Assembly: GCA_000437595.1 (NCBI GenBank)
Contig: FR899900.1
Coordinates: 133,721 to 197,720 of the forward strand
Length of the DNA: 64,000 bases
Origin: Faecalibacterium sp. CAG:74
GTDB lineage: Bacteria > Bacillota > Clostridia > Christensenellales > Aristaeellaceae
Direction: 5' to 3'
Part shown: piece after piece, positions 54,047 through 62,411 of the stretch
Layout: each line of letters begins with the position of its first letter
Position numbering within the stretch: position 1 is the stretch's first letter
Notes under the pieces: generated by a model
What the model was told of the DNA's origin: nothing
Databases searched by the model: none
Seen by the model: the letters and a program-made list of their open reading frames with translations, nothing else
Translations under genes and position numbers: made by a program

Positions 54047-54742
54047 ATGCTCGACGAAAGACTATCCCTCGCCGCGCAGCTGTACGAGCCGTGTGCGCTG
54101 GGCGCGGATATCGGCACAGATCACGCGCTGCTCCCCTGCTATCTGCTGACGCACAACATTTGCCAAGAGATGGTTCTGGCAGATGTCAGCCCGAAGGCGC
54201 TTCTCCACGCGGAAGAAAGTGTCCGCCGCCATCATTTGGAGAAGCGCGCGCATGTGCGGCTCGCCGACGGGCTGGATGCGCTGACCGAACCTTGCGGGTG
54301 TGTGTCAATGATGGGCATGGGCGGCGAAACCATCCGCACAGTGCTGCTTAGCGGCGCAGAGAAGCTCTGCGGAGCGGTACTGGTGCTTTCCTCGCATACG
54401 GAGCAGCCGCTCGTCCGCCGGACATTGCCTGAAATCGGCTACCACATCGTGCAGGAGAAACTCTGCCAAGCGGCGGGGCGCTTTTACATCTTCTGGCGCG
54501 CCGAACCGGGGCAGGCGGACGACTGGACGGCGGAGGAAGTGCACTACGGGCGCTTGCTGTGGGTGCAGAATTCGCCGAAAATGCTGCTGGACTACTGCCG
54601 CTACCGCATCAAGGTGATGGACGACCGCCTGACCGGGCTGGCATCCGCAGTGGGTGACGTAAGCCAGATTCGCGGCGAAATTTCGGCGGAAATCGACTTT
54701 TATCAACGGAAAATCACGGAATTGGAGGGTGCATTATGCTGA
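54047..54742 (+). CDS. trmK: tRNA (adenine(22)-N1)-methyltransferase TrmK
   Basis: 231 residues, ATG 54047 after GGGAGG. Rossmann methyltransferase: GADIGTDHALLPCYLL (SAM motif I), VLADVSPKALLHAEE and MMGMGGETIRTVL. Methylates A22 of tRNA. It follows the sigma genes and precedes nif3, as in Bacillus (yqfN-yqfO). Overlaps the next gene by 7 bp. Confidence 0.93.
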   Translation: MLDERLSLAAQLYEPCALGADIGTDHALLPCYLLTHNICQEMVLADVSPKALLHAEESVRRHHLEKRAHVRLADGLDALTEPCGCVSMMGMGGETIRTVLLSGAEKLCGAVLVLSSHTEQPLVRRTLPEIGYHIVQEKLCQAAGRFYIFWRAEPGQADDWTAEEVHYGRLLWVQNSPKMLLDYCRYRIKVMDDRLTGLASAVGDVSQIRGEISAEIDFYQRKITELEGALC

Positions 54743-55494
54743 CGGTACAGCGGGTTTACGAGCTGATTGACGCGCTTGCGCCGTTTGACACACAGGCGGA
54801 TTTCGACAATTCCGGCTTGCTGGTGGGCAATCCACAGGCGGAAGTGACAGGCATCCACCTTGCGCTGGATGTGACCGACCGCGTGATTGACGATGCGCTG
54901 GCAGCGGGCGCGAACCTGATTGTGACGCATCATCCTCTGATGTTTTCCGCCCGGAAGCGCCTGACTGAGGCGGATTACGAGGGGCATCTGCTGATTCGGC
55001 TGATTGCAAACGGCTTATCGCTGATTGCCGCGCACACGAACTTCGACCAAGCATCCGGCGGCATGAACGACACGCTGGCGGGACTGCTGGGGCTGGAGAA
55101 CATCGTCGGCGAGGGATTCCTGCGCGTGGGAGATTTATCCGCACCGATGACTGCGGAAGCATTCGCGGATTTTGCCGCGCGGCAGTTAGGCGACACAGTG
55201 CGCGTGATGGGGCATCGGGAGGCGCTCATCCACCGCGTCGGCCTCTGCTCCGGCGGCGGGTGCGACGAGTGGGCAGATGCGCACGCCATGGGCGCGGATG
55301 CTTTCCTCACAGGCGAGGTGAAGCACCACATTGCGCTGGATGCATCCTACCACGGCGTGGTGCTGTTGGAGGCGGGACACTTTGCCACGGAAAATCCCGG
55401 TATTTTTGCGCTCATGAAGGCTTTACAAAACGCGCCGGATATAGTACAATGGAAAATGCACATTTCGCGCTCCGAACGCAGCGCGTATGAGTGA
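54736..55494 (+). CDS. Nif3-like dinuclear metal centre protein (GTP cyclohydrolase I type 2 family)
   Basis: 252 residues. Metal-binding segments LIVTHHPLMFSA near residue 58-70, LIAAHTNFDQASGGMND, and LLEAGHFATENPG near the end. It lacks the PII-like insert of the longer Bacillus YqfO, so it is the short form. Biochemical role not established. A promoter for the downstream gene lies within its last 75 bp. Confidence 0.93.
   Translation: MLTVQRVYELIDALAPFDTQADFDNSGLLVGNPQAEVTGIHLALDVTDRVIDDALAAGANLIVTHHPLMFSARKRLTEADYEGHLLIRLIANGLSLIAAHTNFDQASGGMNDTLAGLLGLENIVGEGFLRVGDLSAPMTAEAFADFAARQLGDTVRVMGHREALIHRVGLCSGGGCDEWADAHAMGADAFLTGEVKHHIALDASYHGVVLLEAGHFATENPGIFALMKALQNAPDIVQWKMHISRSERSAYE
55422..55450 (+). 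promoter_or_regulatory. Promoter of zinc-ribbon protein, inside nif3-like gene
   Basis: TTTACA (55422-55427), 17-base spacer, TACAAT (55445-55450), 86 bp before the zinc-ribbon protein. Confidence 0.6.
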
Positions 55495-55536
55495 CCGTCC
55501 GTGCCCTCCGGCACGCTGTTTATCAAGGAGGTACTT

Positions 55537-56244
55537 ATGGACCAGCTTGCTATGTTATGGCAGTATCAAGTGGAAGACCGCAAGGCTGACAAGCTCGAAC
55601 AGGAGTTGAGCCGCAGTCCGCTGCGCCAGAAGATGAATACCTGCCGCACGCAGTTCAACGCCAAGCAGAAGCAGTACAAGCAGATGGAAGAGCAGGTGGC
55701 GATTCTCTCTGACCGCAAGGATGCCATCCGCGATGCCATCACCCGCTGCGAAGAACAGCTGCGCCACCTGCAAAGCCGCTTCGAGCAGAATCCTCCGACC
55801 GAATTGGATGATACGAAAGCGCTGCTGAGCGAAGTGAACCGCTTTCTGGAGACGATTGGCAGCTATGAGCAGGAAATGAAGCGCATGGCAAAGGATGCCA
55901 ACGATTACGATCAGAAGGAACGCAGCCTGCGCCGCGATGCCATTAAGCTGAAGGAAGAATTTGATAATCTCAAGAAGCAGTACGACAAGGAATCACCGGA
56001 AAAGGAAGCTGCCCTGAAGGCACAGAAGGCCATCGTCGCAAAGAAGGGCGAGGGCATTTCGCCGGAGCTGCTGGCACGCTATCACGAGATTAAGAAGCGC
56101 ATCACGCCGCCGCTCGCTCGGCTGATTAACAACCAGTGCAGCGGATGCAATATGTCGCTGCCGTCGGCAGTGCTGAGCCGCGTCACGTCTGCCAACGGCG
56201 AGATTGTGGAGTGCGAAAGCTGCGGGCGTCTGCTGATTCCCTGA
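55537..56244 (+). CDS. Coiled-coil protein with C4 zinc ribbon (zf-RING_7)
   Basis: 235 residues, ATG 55537 after CAAGGAGG. Residues 1-170 are a long coiled coil (repeated Lys/Glu/Gln heptads such as KQKQYKQMEEQVAIL). The C-terminal zinc ribbon is NNQCSGCNMSLP ... VECESCGRLLIP with two CxxC pairs. Commonly found next to nif3-like genes; proposed nucleic acid-binding role is not proven. Confidence 0.88.
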   Translation: MDQLAMLWQYQVEDRKADKLEQELSRSPLRQKMNTCRTQFNAKQKQYKQMEEQVAILSDRKDAIRDAITRCEEQLRHLQSRFEQNPPTELDDTKALLSEVNRFLETIGSYEQEMKRMAKDANDYDQKERSLRRDAIKLKEEFDNLKKQYDKESPEKEAALKAQKAIVAKKGEGISPELLARYHEIKKRITPPLARLINNQCSGCNMSLPSAVLSRVTSANGEIVECESCGRLLIP

Positions 56245-56258
56245 TTCTGCCGCATATG

Positions 56259-56300
56259 AAAAAGACCACGCATGACCGATTTTCGGTGCGTGGTCTTTTT
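56259..56300. terminator. Bidirectional terminator between zinc-ribbon gene and ybaK
   Basis: AAAAAGACCACGCA (56259-56272) pairs with TGCGTGGTCTTTTT (56287-56300). The ybaK-side partner is the ancestral ybaK end, which stops at 56314. Confidence 0.9.
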
Positions 56301-56313
56301 CGTATGTGCGATT

Positions 56314-56946
56314 TTACGGTACATCCTTGCAGACATGCACCCAGCCAAGCGCGCCGGAATAGCGCTCCAGTTCCGGCAGTGTCATCTCATACTATTTCCA
56401 AATGAGAATGCGCCAAGATGCGAAGCGAATTTTTCGCGCTGGCTAACGCGAATGAAACGCAGCGTAGCAGCGCTACGCTAAGTGGAATGAGCGGACGCAA
56501 GCGCGGAAAAGGCGCGAGCAGATGGCGCAGGTGAATTTGGAAATAGTATCAATGGCGCTGTTGCTGCTGCCGCACGCGGGGAACACCGTCTCAAAGCGGC
56601 GCAGAGAATCATCCAGATAGACCTCAACGCCCTCGTTGACTGCGAACGGGCAGACACCGCCGACGGCATGGCCAATTTTCTCCGGCACTTCCTCCGCTGC
56701 GAGCATCTTTGCCTTCACACCGAAACGCTCCTTGAAGCGGTGGTTGTCGATTTTGCCATCCCCCGCCGCAACAACCAGAATCGGCTGCTCCTTGCCCTGA
56801 AACGAGAGCGTTTTCGCAATGCGCCCCGGCCCACAGCCCAGCGCCTGTGCCGCCAAAGCAACCGTTGCGCTGGATTCATCGAGTTCGCGGATGCGGTCGG
56901 CAATCCCCTGCGCGGCGAATGCTGCGCGTACCTTTTCGATTGACAT
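56314..56946 (-). pseudogene. ybaK: ybaK/ebsC-type aminoacyl-tRNA deacylase, interrupted by a repeat element
   Basis: The intact part (residues 1-132) shows the YbaK/ProX editing fold: ALGCGPGRIAKTLSF, GDGKIDNHRFK and VGGVCPFAVNEGV. After residue 132 the frame enters the element at 56548-56390 and the current product would end with about 25 element-encoded residues at 56473. The true C-terminus (LPELERYSGALGWVHVCK) survives in frame beyond the element, ending TAA at 56314. Removing the 159-bp element and one 3-bp duplicate gives exactly 156 residues, the normal size. It is last in the aspS-gatC/gatA/gatB operon. Function is probably lost or reduced. Confidence 0.9.
56390..56548. repeat. MITE-like inverted-repeat element, copy 2 (159 bp, TCA duplication)
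   Basis: The ends are perfect inverted repeats of 14 bases (TACTATTTCCAAAT and its complement). Inside is a central hairpin AGCGTAGC-AGC-GCTACGCT and further imperfect self-complementarity. TCA flanks it on both sides (56387-56389, 56549-56551). It shares with the 8217 copy the TACTA terminus, size, ATTTTTCG and GCGGAAAAG segments and the central hairpin layout. No coding capacity for a transposase. Confidence 0.88.
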
Positions 56947-56970
56947 GAATTGTGTAATTCCTTCCTGCCA

Positions 56971-58404
56971 TTATGCATCCAGCGCCGCGTCCATCAGCTT
57001 TTGCAGCACCACCGGGTTCGCCTTGCCGCCGGAAAGCCCCATTGCCACGCCCATCAGCGCGTTTTTCAGCGTCAGCTTTCCCTTGCGGTAGCCCGCGACC
57101 ATCTCCGGGTGCGTGTCGATGGCTTTGCGGACGTACTCTGTCAACACCGCTTCATCGCTGATTTGCATCAGTCCCATGCGGGTGACGTATTCCTCCGGGT
57201 CTTCGGGCGTGTTCCAGAGCGCGTCTATCGTCTTTTTCGCTGTGCCGACGCTGATAAGGCTCTGCTCAGTCATGTCCGCAATCTTCGCCAGGGACGCCGG
57301 GTTCAGCGGGATTTTCGCATCCTCGCCATCCAGCAGGCGGAACACTTCGCTGATCATCAGGTTCGCCAGCATTTTGACCGCCGCGGTGGACTGCGCCGCC
57401 GTCTCGAAGTAGTCCGCCAGATATTTGCTGGAGACCAGCTGCTCCGCCGCGTACGCCGTCAGCCCGTAATCCGCCATGTACGCCGCCTTGCGCACATCCG
57501 GCAGCTGCGGCAGCTCCTTGCGCCATCCGGCAATGACTTCGTCGCTCAGCACAATGGGCGCTAAATCCGGGTCGGGGAAATAGCGGTAGTCGTTGGCGTT
57601 CTCCTTGCGGCGCATGGAGAACGTTTTGCCCGTGGTCTGGTCGAAGCGGCGCGTCTCCTGCACAATCGCTTCGCCCTTCTTGACTGCCTCCACCTGCCGG
57701 CGGTATTCCTCCTCAATCGCGCGCTGAACGGACGTAAACGAGTTCAGGTTTTTCATTTCCGTGCGCGTGCCGAACGGTTCATCCTTTTTGTGGATGGAGA
57801 GGTTCACGTCACAGCGGAGCGAACCCTCCTGCATCCGGCAGTCACTCACACCCGTGTACTCGATGACTGCCTTCAGCTTGTGCAGGTACGCGACAGCCTC
57901 CTGCGGCGTGCGAATATCCGGCTCAGACACGATTTCAATCAGCGGAACGCCGCAGCGGTTGCAGTCGATGAGCGTCCCCTTCTCCGGGTCATGCACGAGC
58001 TTGCCCGCGTCCTCCTCGATGTGGATGCGCGTGATGCCGATGCGCTTCTCGCCCGCTTCCGTCTCCACCATCAAGTGCCCGCCGACGCACAGCGGCAGGT
58101 CATACTGGCTGATTTGGTACGCTTTGGGCAAATCAGGATAGAAATAATTCTTTCTGTCCTGCTTGGAGTAACGCGCAATCGTGCAGCCCGTCGCCAGCCC
58201 CGCCAGCACCGCGTAATGCACCACCTGCCGATTGAGCACCGGCAGCGTGCCGGGAAAGCCCATACAGACCGGGCAGCACTGCGTGTTCGGCGCTGCGCCG
58301 AAGGTCGTCGGGCAGGCGCAGAAGATTTTGGTCTTCGTTTTCAGCTCCACATGAACCTCCAAGCCGATGACCATTTCATATCCGTCCATCATCTTCCAAG
58401 CCAT
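56971..58404 (-). CDS. gatB: Asp-tRNA(Asn)/Glu-tRNA(Gln) amidotransferase subunit B
   Basis: 477 residues. GatB signatures: EMVIGLEVHVELKTKTKIFC (catalytic/tRNA cradle), zinc-type cysteines CPTTFGAAPNTQCCPVC, IHIEEDAGKL and the C-terminal YqeY-like tail domain. Its ATG overlaps the gatA stop by one base (TAATG). With GatA and the GatC domain fused to AspRS it activates and amidates Asp-tRNA or Glu-tRNA. Confidence 0.97.
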   Translation of the reverse strand: MAWKMMDGYEMVIGLEVHVELKTKTKIFCACPTTFGAAPNTQCCPVCMGFPGTLPVLNRQVVHYAVLAGLATGCTIARYSKQDRKNYFYPDLPKAYQISQYDLPLCVGGHLMVETEAGEKRIGITRIHIEEDAGKLVHDPEKGTLIDCNRCGVPLIEIVSEPDIRTPQEAVAYLHKLKAVIEYTGVSDCRMQEGSLRCDVNLSIHKKDEPFGTRTEMKNLNSFTSVQRAIEEEYRRQVEAVKKGEAIVQETRRFDQTTGKTFSMRRKENANDYRYFPDPDLAPIVLSDEVIAGWRKELPQLPDVRKAAYMADYGLTAYAAEQLVSSKYLADYFETAAQSTAAVKMLANLMISEVFRLLDGEDAKIPLNPASLAKIADMTEQSLISVGTAKKTIDALWNTPEDPEEYVTRMGLMQISDEAVLTEYVRKAIDTHPEMVAGYRKGKLTLKNALMGVAMGLSGGKANPVVLQKLMDAALDA

Positions 58405-59864
58405 TACAGCGTCGCCTCCTTGCAGATTTCGCCCAGCGCCTCTTCCAGCGCATAGCCGACTCGGTAGAGCAGCGGTTCGGAGAAGGTCGCGCCCATCAGC
58501 TGCACGCCGACGGGCAGCCCCGCGCGGTCAAGCCCGCAAGGCAGCGACAAGCCCGGAATGCCCGCGATATTCACCGGGACGGTATCAATATCGCCGAGGT
58601 ACATTTCCAGCGGCGACATCGTCTTTTCGCCAATTTTGTAGGCAGTCGTCGGCGCGACGGGCGAAAGCAGACAGTCAACGTCCTTCAGCACCGCGTTCAG
58701 TTCGCGGATGACGAGCGTTCGCACCTGCAATGCCTTCTTGTAGTACGCATCGAAGTACCCGGCGGACAGCGTGTAAGTGCCCAGCAGAATCCGCCGCTTG
58801 ACCTCCGCGCCGAAGCCCTCGCTGCGGCTCTTCAGGTACAATTCCTCCAAATCAGCATATTCCGCCGCACGATGCCCATAGCGAACACCGTCAAAACGCG
58901 CAAGGTTCGAGCTGGCTTCCGCCGAGGACAGGACGTAATACGCCGGAAGCGCGACCTTCAGCGACGGAATGCTGACTTCCTTCACCGTCGCGCCAAGGCG
59001 TTCGAGCGTCTTCGCGGCGTTCATGACGGCTTTGCGGACATCAGCGGACAAGCCCTCGCCGAACATCTCCTTCGGCAGACCAATGCGCAAGCCCTTCACG
59101 CCTGCTTTCATTTCGCGGTTCATGGGCGTATAGCCGCGTTTGATGGAGGTCGTGTCGCGGCAATCGTAGCCGGCAATCGCGTCCAGCACGAGCGCGTTGT
59201 CCGCAACGGTCTTCGTCATCGGGCCGATTTGATCCAGCGACGAGGCGAACGCGACCAGCCCATAGCGGCTGACCATACCGTACGTCGGCTTCATGCCGAC
59301 AACGCCGCAGAATGCCGCAGGCTGGCGAATGGAGCCGCCGGTGTCGCTGCCGAGGGAGAACGGGGCTTCATCCGCCGCGACGCACGCCGCCGAACCGCCG
59401 GACGACCCGCCCGGCACGCGCGACAAATCACGCGGGTTATGCGTGGGGTGAAACGCGCTGTTTTCGGTGGATGAGCCCATGGCGAACTCATCCAGATTCG
59501 TCTTGCCGAGCAGGACGCAGCCCGCCGCCTGCAATTTCTCCCAGACCGTGGCGGAGTACGGCGATACGAAATCCGCCAGCATTTTGGACGCGCAGGTGGT
59601 TTTGCCGCCCTTGACGCAGATGTTGTCCTTCACGGCGACGGGAATGCCGCAAAGCGGCGACACCTTTTCGCCCTGCTGCCGCTTCTTGTCGCATTCATCC
59701 GCCTGCCGGAGCGCTTCTTCCTCGTTCAGGCTGATATACGCCTGTACCTTGCCCTCCACCTGATGGATGCGGTCGAGATACGCCTGCGTGACCTCGCGGG
59801 AGGTCAAATCGCCGCGCTGCATGGCATCGGACAGCGCCAGCAGCGTCATTCGGGTAATTTTCAT
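58404..59864 (-). CDS. gatA: Asp-tRNA(Asn)/Glu-tRNA(Gln) amidotransferase subunit A
   Basis: 486 residues, amidase-signature family. The Lys-cisSer-Ser triad is visible: Lys in IPVAVKDNI, serines in VPGGSSGGSAA and GSDTGGSIRQPAA. It releases ammonia from glutamine. It follows the AspRS-GatC gene after 14 bp with GGGAGGAA as ribosome site. Confidence 0.97.
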   Translation of the reverse strand: MKITRMTLLALSDAMQRGDLTSREVTQAYLDRIHQVEGKVQAYISLNEEEALRQADECDKKRQQGEKVSPLCGIPVAVKDNICVKGGKTTCASKMLADFVSPYSATVWEKLQAAGCVLLGKTNLDEFAMGSSTENSAFHPTHNPRDLSRVPGGSSGGSAACVAADEAPFSLGSDTGGSIRQPAAFCGVVGMKPTYGMVSRYGLVAFASSLDQIGPMTKTVADNALVLDAIAGYDCRDTTSIKRGYTPMNREMKAGVKGLRIGLPKEMFGEGLSADVRKAVMNAAKTLERLGATVKEVSIPSLKVALPAYYVLSSAEASSNLARFDGVRYGHRAAEYADLEELYLKSRSEGFGAEVKRRILLGTYTLSAGYFDAYYKKALQVRTLVIRELNAVLKDVDCLLSPVAPTTAYKIGEKTMSPLEMYLGDIDTVPVNIAGIPGLSLPCGLDRAGLPVGVQLMGATFSEPLLYRVGYALEEALGEICKEATL

Positions 59865-59878
59865 GCCTGATTCCTCCC

Positions 59879-61957
59879 TTAATCAAACGTCTGCGGCACA
59901 TTCACGCAGTCTTCGGTGCGCGTCGGCGCGTTGGAGAGCAGCAAATCGCGGTCAAAGGGCGCCGCCGGAATGTCCTCGCGCAGCACATTTTCCGTTGGAA
60001 TGACGTGCGCCGTCTGCGGAACGTCGGTCGTGTCCACTTCCTGCAAGGCTTCGGCAAAGCCAAGAATTGTGTTCAGCTCCTCGCCCATTGTCACTTCTTC
60101 TTCTGCCGTCAGGGACAGCTTCGCCAGCTCCGCGACGGTCTTAATCGCCATCGTCGGACGCTTTTTCTGCGGATGCTTCTCTGCCTCCGCCGCCGTCGAA
60201 ACGCCCAATTGCAGCACTTCCAGCTGCTCGGCATCGACAAAATCCGGCGCGCTCGTCATCAAATCGGATGCGTCGCGCACCTTCGGGAAGGCAATCACGT
60301 CGCGCAGGGAATCCGCGCCAAGCAGCTGCATCACAAGGCGGTCAAGCCCGAAAGCGAATCCCCCGTGCGGCGGCGTGCCGTACTTGAAGGCGTCAATCAT
60401 GAAGCCGAAGCGGGCGCGGGCGGTTTCCTCGGTGAAGCCCAAGGCGCGGAACATCAGCGCCTGCACGTCCGGGCGGTGGATACGAATCGAGCCAGAACCC
60501 AGCTCAATGCCGTTCAGCACCACGTCATACGCCTGTGAGCGCACCCGCGCGGGATCGGTCATCAGGTAAGGCAAATCCTCCTCGTACGGCATGGTGAAGG
60601 GGTGGTGCATCGCCATATAGCGCTGTTCTTCGTCCGACCACTCGAACTCCGGGAAGTCGGTGACAAAGCAGAAGCGGTAATCCTGCTTGGCGCGCAAGCC
60701 CAGCATATCGCCGACTTCGAGGCGCAAGCCGCACAGCGTTCGACAGACGGTCTGGAACTTATCAGCGCAGAAGAGAATAAAATCGCCATTTTGGGCATCC
60801 AGCGCGGTCAGCAGCGCCTGCCACTGCGCCTTGGTGAAGTACTTTTGCAAAATGGAGTTGACCTCGCCGCTGTCGTGAATGAGAATCCACGCCATGCCCT
60901 TCGCGCCGTAACCCAGCGCGTGGTCGGTCAGCGTTTCGATGGTTGTGCGGGTGAATTTCTCCGCGCAGCCCTTGCAATTGAGCGCGCGCACCTTGCCGCC
61001 CTCGTCCGCCACGCGCCGAAAAACGGAGAAGGAGCATTCCGCCGCCAAGTCCGTCACGTCGCGGATCTCCATGCCGAAGCGCAAGTCCGGCTTGTCGCAG
61101 CCGTAGCGATCCATGGACTCCTGCCACGTCAGGCGCGGGAAATCATAGCCGATTTCGCGTCCCATCACGTCACGGAAGATGCTCTTAAACAGGCGCTCCA
61201 AGTGCTGGAGGATATCCTCCTGCTCCACAAACGACATCTCCATATCGACCTGCGTGAACTCCGGCTGGCGATCGGCGCGGAGATCCTCGTCGCGGAAGCA
61301 GCGGGCAACCTGATAATACTTGTCCATGCCGCCGACCATCAGCATCTGCTTGAAAATCTGCGGTGACTGCGGCAGGGCGTAGAACTTGCCGGGATGCACG
61401 CGGCTGGGCACGAGGTAATCGCGTGCGCCTTCTGGGGTGGACTTGCAGAGCATCGGCGTCTCGATGCAGGTGAAGCCGTCGCCGTTCAGGTACTTTTCCG
61501 CCGCCATCTGCACCTGATGCCGGAAGCGGAGTGCCTTCTGCAACTGCGGACGGCGCAAATCCAGATAGCGGTACTTGAGCCGCAGTTCCTCGCGCACCTT
61601 TGCATCCTCGTCCATCGAGTACGGCAGGGGCTGCGCTTCGCTGAGGACAACAAGGCGCTTTGCCAGCAGCTCCACCTCGCCCGTCGCCAGACGCGGGTTA
61701 TACGTTTCTTCGTCGCGGTGACGAATTTCGCCCTCCACCTGAATCACGCTCTGCATATGCAGCGTTTCCGCATGGTGGAAGTCCTCCGGCGGCAGGTACT
61801 GCATATTGCAGACGACCTGCGCAACGCCCTCGCGATCCTTCACATCCAGAAAAATCACGCCGCCCATATCGCGCCGATTCTGCACCCAGCCGCACAGCGT
61901 CGCCGTCTGTCCCATATGCTCTTTGCGGATTGCGCCGCAGTAATGTGTCCGCTTCAT
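59879..61957 (-). CDS. aspS-gatC: Aspartyl-tRNA synthetase fused to GatC
   Basis: 692 residues in one uninterrupted frame. ATG 61957 lies six bases after AGGAGG. Residues 1-110 are the OB-fold anticodon domain (LCGWVQNRRDMGGVIFLDV), then the class II catalytic core (TPEGARDYLVPSR, CFRDEDLRADRQPEFTQ), the bacterial GAD insert and FAFGLDRLVMQLLG. A charged linker (EAEKHPQKKRP) leads to residue 603, where a GatC domain starts (IKTVAELAKLSLTAEEE) and ends with LREDIPAAP. No stop or good ribosome site precedes the internal ATG at 60151, so separate GatC is unlikely. I recall a database family for such fusions. Confidence 0.95.
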   Translation of the reverse strand: MKRTHYCGAIRKEHMGQTATLCGWVQNRRDMGGVIFLDVKDREGVAQVVCNMQYLPPEDFHHAETLHMQSVIQVEGEIRHRDEETYNPRLATGEVELLAKRLVVLSEAQPLPYSMDEDAKVREELRLKYRYLDLRRPQLQKALRFRHQVQMAAEKYLNGDGFTCIETPMLCKSTPEGARDYLVPSRVHPGKFYALPQSPQIFKQMLMVGGMDKYYQVARCFRDEDLRADRQPEFTQVDMEMSFVEQEDILQHLERLFKSIFRDVMGREIGYDFPRLTWQESMDRYGCDKPDLRFGMEIRDVTDLAAECSFSVFRRVADEGGKVRALNCKGCAEKFTRTTIETLTDHALGYGAKGMAWILIHDSGEVNSILQKYFTKAQWQALLTALDAQNGDFILFCADKFQTVCRTLCGLRLEVGDMLGLRAKQDYRFCFVTDFPEFEWSDEEQRYMAMHHPFTMPYEEDLPYLMTDPARVRSQAYDVVLNGIELGSGSIRIHRPDVQALMFRALGFTEETARARFGFMIDAFKYGTPPHGGFAFGLDRLVMQLLGADSLRDVIAFPKVRDASDLMTSAPDFVDAEQLEVLQLGVSTAAEAEKHPQKKRPTMAIKTVAELAKLSLTAEEEVTMGEELNTILGFAEALQEVDTTDVPQTAHVIPTENVLREDIPAAPFDRDLLLSNAPTRTEDCVNVPQTFD

Positions 61958-61984
61958 GGTCATCCTCCTTGCTTTTTTGCGGTA

Positions 61985-62290
61985 TAAAAAAACGCCTTTC
62001 AACCCCAACACATGGGGCGAAAGACTTCTCGCGGTACCACCCAATTTTCCCCGGCGCGCGCCGGAGCATCTCTGCCGCAACGGTCAAAAATGACGATTGC
62101 GCGAAGCTGTCACGGGCTTCCCCCGTCCGTGCCTACTAAGCAAACGCTTTTCGGGCGGCGGCTCTGAGCTGTTTCTTCCCCGGTGTCCGCCTGCCGCACT
62201 CGCACCTGTTCGCGGCTCTCTGCAAAAGCGACTTCCCGGCTACTGCTGCTCTTCATAGCCTTGTGGAGACTTGCGTCTCTGTTGAATTGC
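61985..62290 (-). ncRNA. T-box riboswitch, probable tRNA-Asn specifier
   Basis: On the minus strand the leader has stem I with AGTA (S-turn), the CAGAGAGCC distal-loop signature and the specifier AAC at 62173-62171 just before AGCTCAGAGCC. The T-box core TGGGTGGTACCGCG is at 62043-62030. A terminator hairpin (CTTTCGCCCC...GGGGTTGAAAGG) with a long T run follows. Uncharged tRNA-Asn should raise expression of AspRS-GatC, GatA, GatB and ybaK. A GAA triplet overlaps AAC by one base (GAAAC), so a second Glu reading is conceivable. Confidence 0.9.
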
Positions 62291-62294
62291 GGTT

Positions 62295-62323
62295 ATCATA
62301 CCATCTTTTCCGGCGCTTGTCAA
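62295..62323 (-). promoter_or_regulatory. Promoter of the aspS-gatC T-box operon
   Basis: Minus strand consensus TTGACA (62323-62318), 17-base spacer, TATGAT (62300-62295). Confidence 0.82.
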
Positions 62324-62358
62324 GCAAAAAACATTGGGAAAACAATTGCCGGACACAA

Positions 62359-62403
62359 AAAAGGGGCTGATGACCCCTGCAAACGCAGAAATCACCAGCC
62401 GAA
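62359..62403 (-). terminator. Terminator after 5'-nucleotidase-like gene
   Basis: Minus strand GGCTGGTGA pairs with TCATCAGCC, followed by CCTTTTTTG, just upstream of the T-box promoter. Confidence 0.75.
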
Positions 62404-62411
62404 GAATTGCT

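Noticed and set aside
60005..60151. Separate gatC gene initiated at the internal ATG 60151
   Set aside because: No stop codon separates it from AspRS and the 40 bp upstream contain no convincing ribosome site, so a fusion is the simpler reading.
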